64,000 bases of DNA, taken from contig OZ038312.1 of the NCBI GenBank assembly GCA_964035775.1, positions 32,113,142 through 32,177,141 on the forward strand. Reading direction: 5' to 3'. A program made the translations under genes and the position numbers. Under the pieces are notes generated by a model. That model was not told where the DNA came from and did not search any database. It saw only the letters and a list, made by a program, of their open reading frames with translations. Source of the DNA: Osedax frankpressi. Taxonomy: Eukaryota > Annelida > Polychaeta > Sabellida > Siboglinidae. Positions within the stretch are counted from its first letter, which is position 1. Each line of letters begins with the position of its first letter. Shown one piece after another: positions 60,215-64,000 of the stretch.

Positions 60215-61699
60215 CTTAAAATATATAAGTATATAACTATATTTGTATAAACAATATACAAATATAATTGTACAAGCAATATACAAATACAATATATGTC
60301 ATGCCTAAGTATCAATAGATAATAGCATTAATAATTAATAGATATAAGTTACAAAAAAGATTAGAAAAATAGATACATTACTTTAATATGTGGATGTGAA
60401 TACCATATAAATGATTTAAGTTATAATTGAATTAAAATTCTATATATATATTGATCTTATTCTGAATAATACTTCTTAGTTTCAGATCATGCATAACAAC
60501 AATATCAGCATTTATTAAATCATTGTACGATATATATTAATGGACCAGGAAGCCTTCTGTTCAAAGAATATTTACTTCCATTGTTGTAACAAATTTTGAA
60601 ATATAAACTATTGAAATATCATTTATATTCTGATCATATTGTATGATCTCATGAATGGAAATCCCCTTATATATCCCTGACATAATATATGCATATATCG
60701 TTGGATTTAAATACTGGTTTTATGTTTTATCTTTTTCCATGTATCATTCTAAAATCGAAGCAATTTTCTATCGCCTCAAACCTAATCATCCATTACCTTA
60801 TATAATCAAAATAGACAAAACATTTAATTAGATATTCTAACTCTTAAGATGGGTGGTGATCATATTTATACGACACTTTCTTTTAATATAGCCTAATAAA
60901 CCATATTATTAAATGAATTCAATTCCAAATGAAAAACGACGAGTACTACGTAAATCAAACAATGGAAATTTAGAAAATATATATCATTACTTAAAAATCA
61001 TTTATCATTACTTTAATTGACTACTGCAACTATCTTCTGTATCTTAAACACAAATTCAAACTTAATAAATCACAATAGTTGCGTATGCAACTTTTGTTTA
61101 TTACATAATATCCAAATACTTACGATAGTCCACTTTTATCACCGTATTACTTACAATATTATCAACAGACTGTTAACAAGTAACTGGCTCTAAAACACAT
61201 TATCCGGTATAAACTCCTCCTAATGTCAACTTAACACTACATCATAACCTACCCGACTATTTACAATATCCCCTCCCCTTGGCAACTGAATCGCAATAGT
61301 CGATCACTACCTGTTATAAGGAATTCTTAATTATTTAGTATATATTTTGTTTCTATTAAATACTATAGTATACTATACATATTAATACAATACATACTAT
61401 TATTAATATTATTATATACACTTCTAGTTTTGATATATTATGATATTAAATATACAATCACCAAATTCAATATAAAATAAATAACTAAATTTACTCATAT
61501 CTTTGATATGTATATATACCTCATTTAATGGTGTATTAATTATATATATAGAATCAGTATTAATTAAATTAGTTTATACACTAACTTATAATTAAACTGT
61601 TACAGTAGTAACATTATCATAAATTTAGGATAACTTCATACATATCTCTCTATTATTTACCATCCATTACCTTTTATAAAATAGCATACATATAAAAAA

Positions 61700-61732
<33 letters not shown>

Positions 61733-62061
61733 TAGGCAATGTAAGCATAAGAAATTATAATTTCACTTAATAATATATAATATATATAAGTATATATTAT
61801 AATATCCAATAATAATCATTTAAATGGTAATCTAAATATGATCTGTATATAATATATATATATATATTATGCGTTTTGTTTATGATTATTCTTTAAAATA
61901 AAGTTACACGTATTGCAGAAATCCTAAAAATTAATTTCATAAAATTAAAATATGTATCATATAGCGCCACCTACTTTATAGTAGTATATAATTATATTTG
62001 ATTGGCATATACGGGTCAGTTTATAAATGATAAAACCATAACAAGGTTGATAATCTCCGTA

Positions 62062-62172
62062 ATGGCAAATCCCAGAAAATTTAGTGAAAAAATAGCTTTA
62101 CAATTACAAAAACAAGCCGAAGAAACTGCTGCGTTTGAAGCAATCTTAAGAGATTTACCCACTCCTATAACA
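62062..62172 (+). CDS. CRTC: CREB-regulated transcription coactivator (CRTC/TORC), first coding exon
   Basis: Encodes [20 protein letters not shown] then [17 protein letters not shown]. This is the N-terminal CREB-binding helix that opens all CRTC proteins (the fly protein also starts [13 protein letters not shown]). CRTCs bind the CREB bZIP and activate cAMP-responsive genes, and are normally held in the cytoplasm by phosphorylation. An upstream in-frame Met at 62002 is judged 5' UTR, because the family starts at MANPRKF. The donor is either GTTCGT at 62173 or GTATAT four bases later. No later exon was seen before the end of the window. Confidence 0.9.
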
Positions 62173-62176
62173 GTTC

Positions 62177-64000
62177 GTATATTTAAATATTAATATTCTA
62201 ATAACATCATTTTTGTATTTAATTAGTTTCCAAGTTTTATAAATTTTAAAAATATCCCCAGAATTTTATAATTCCATATTTAGAGAAAATAAATGTATTA
62301 TTTTAATAAATTGTATAATTTCTTTATTTTAAGTGATCAATATCGTACACTATTTATAATATGATTATTTTTTGATTTATTATAATCATGGATATATATG
62401 TATTATCATATTTCACCCAGAAATTTAATAAAAAATTTTTTAATTTGTATCCATATAAATTATATTATAATAATTGTATATTTATTATACATTTCTTTAT
62501 ACATAGCACATTATTAATTTAAAATCTTTAATACCATGTTCTATAACTGTGTTATACCAGATATTACAAATTTTGAATATTAAATAGTTTTTATAATAAT
62601 TATATTATTCAAATATCTATTTAAATAATATTTACTCAATAAGTTTGACCTGCAAAACAATATATTGTACATATATATATCATTTATATTTTAATTTTTA
62701 TATATAATGTATATATATAAGATATTCCTAGATAGTGAAATAGTAAATCAGTTCTTAGAATAATTTGAAATCTTCAAATAAGTAAAAACCTATAAAACTA
62801 ATCTGGAAGGATATTACGTTTATTATATTATAATATTACTAAATGATCCTATATACCATAAGTTTGCTCGATGCTATATGAAGATGCAAAAACTCAGATT
62901 TTTCTTCAATATATCCTAGGTGTAGTTTTTGGGTAGTCGAGCATATATAAATGATATATGTAATGAAAGGTCTAGTTTTTTTTATGCTATGTTATATTTA
63001 CTCCGATATATATAATATATATATATATGTATATCTAAACAGTAATTTATCACTATAAGTTCTATGTACTATTGAATTTACCACGTAATGTTCTACGCCG
63101 TAATACTAAATGTATATCTATCTATCAGCTATTTCAGCTATCTCAATATAATTCTAGGCTAGATGCATCTCATTTATATTCTTTTTTGATGTAGGCTCAG
63201 AAACTAAAATGCTAATACGGTTTATATATAATAGCATATCATATCGTTATATTTCATTTTTGTCTTTGATTTTGATATTTAAATATATATATTTAATATT
63301 TAATATTTACCCACTCCTATAGCAGTTCGTATATTTAAATATTAATATTCTAATAACATGATTTTTTTATTTACCATTAATTTTAGCATGAATTGTATTG
63401 TTACAATTTGAAGGTATGTAATTGTGAAATTCAAACAATTTATCTTTAATTATCTACTCTTAATTTTGTCTTATTTATACAAAAACAATTATTCAAATTA
63501 TGCTAATTAATATCATAATTAAAACTATTTGTGATTTATTAGTTTTTCGTTGTAGAGATCTCTGTAAATACATTTTATTCATGATAAAATGGGTAAGAAA
63601 TACTTATTTATATTATATATTTTTGGAATATATACATCACACTAAATTCATATATAAACAAATAACTACCGCTAGAGTACAGTGAACTGTATAACATCTT
63701 CCCTTTTTATTAAATTCACCTTTTGTAATAATATCACAATATAATTATTTTTCTATTATTATATATCATTTAATTTATCATTAATTTTAAGATTTGATTC
63801 ATTATAATATTTTTACATAAGAATCAATACTTTATTAATCAAATAATATGACGTGTGGTATTTCTTTTACATTATTAGTTATTATTATTTATGATTGTTG
63901 GGTTTACATTGTGATTATTCTACATTAAATACACCACACAAATTCTTTAGGCTAAGTGGCATTCTAACACCGAATTAGTACTATCATTATGCATTTTCAT
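62177..64000 (+). other. Probable first intron of CRTC
   Basis: AT-rich sequence with the short duplicate at 63306-63369. No second exon was recognised before the window ends. Confidence 0.5.
63306..63369 (+). repeat. Second copy of the CRTC exon-1 end and donor region
   Basis: About 61 bp repeats 62154-62215 with about two mismatches (a/g in CTATAACAG, c/g near the end). It carries the last few codons and both candidate donors but no start codon, so it looks like a short segmental copy in the first intron. Confidence 0.8.

Larger units (their letters stand above)
55991..62061. other. Gene-poor AT-rich stretch
   Basis: Contains the 57594-58723 transposon and the candidate exon at 60025-60214; otherwise I see no gene, RNA or array of note. 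Confidence 0.6.

Noticed and set aside
62002-62061. Upstream Met of the CRTC frame
   Set aside because: The 20 extra residues have no counterpart in the family, which begins at MANPRKF; treated as 5' UTR.

Overview
This is nuclear DNA from an invertebrate animal. It is very AT-rich and packed with micro- and minisatellites. The genes have many introns with GT-AG borders, and there are no operons or prokaryotic signals. The myosin regulatory light chain is most like molluscan and other lophotrochozoan proteins in its C-terminal half, so a spiralian host is my best guess; the phylum is not established. Five protein-coding genes could be read exon by exon, and every splice junction accepted for the four with more than one exon is phase-consistent.

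Layout. 1-10.3 kb is AT-rich and nearly gene-free, with one candidate exon (1029-1216, minus), several tandem arrays and a 594-bp MITE. At 10360-12019 (+) lies a four-exon C9orf85/DUF2039 gene. It converges, only 129 bp stop to stop, on the minus-strand RNA polymerase II subunit RPB2 gene (12149-33236; 23 exons seen, about 1,178 codons, only the first few residues missing). 33.9-34.9 kb is a 19-bp satellite, and 35-38.7 kb is empty. At 38715-44973 (-) is a complete ten-exon type II membrane glycosyltransferase of family GT31 (472 aa). 45-52 kb holds satellites, a 200-N assembly gap, a cluster of paired GATA motifs and a few unidentified coding-like fragments. At 53072-55468 (+) is a myosin regulatory light chain gene with a CpG-rich upstream region. 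56-62 kb is AT-rich with one non-autonomous DNA transposon. At 62062 (+) the first exon of a CRTC (CREB-regulated transcription coactivator) gene begins, and the rest lies beyond the window.

Most striking signal. About half of the RPB2 gene is minisatellite, and the arrays sit against splice sites. In three introns the repeat unit contains the real 3' splice site: a 53-bp unit (about 67 copies) carries it plus 14 exon bases, a 59-bp unit (5 copies) carries it plus 9 exon bases, and a 37-bp unit (about 63 copies) carries it without exon bases. In another intron a 12-bp, GTGAGG-rich unit (about 106 copies) begins exactly at the 5' splice site. Elsewhere a CA repeat itself forms the 3' splice site of an exon. 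An essential gene therefore appears to carry more than a hundred decoy splice sites.

A second notable signal is in the myosin light chain gene: two adjacent homologous 102-nt exons with identical phases, the classic layout of mutually exclusive alternative exons.
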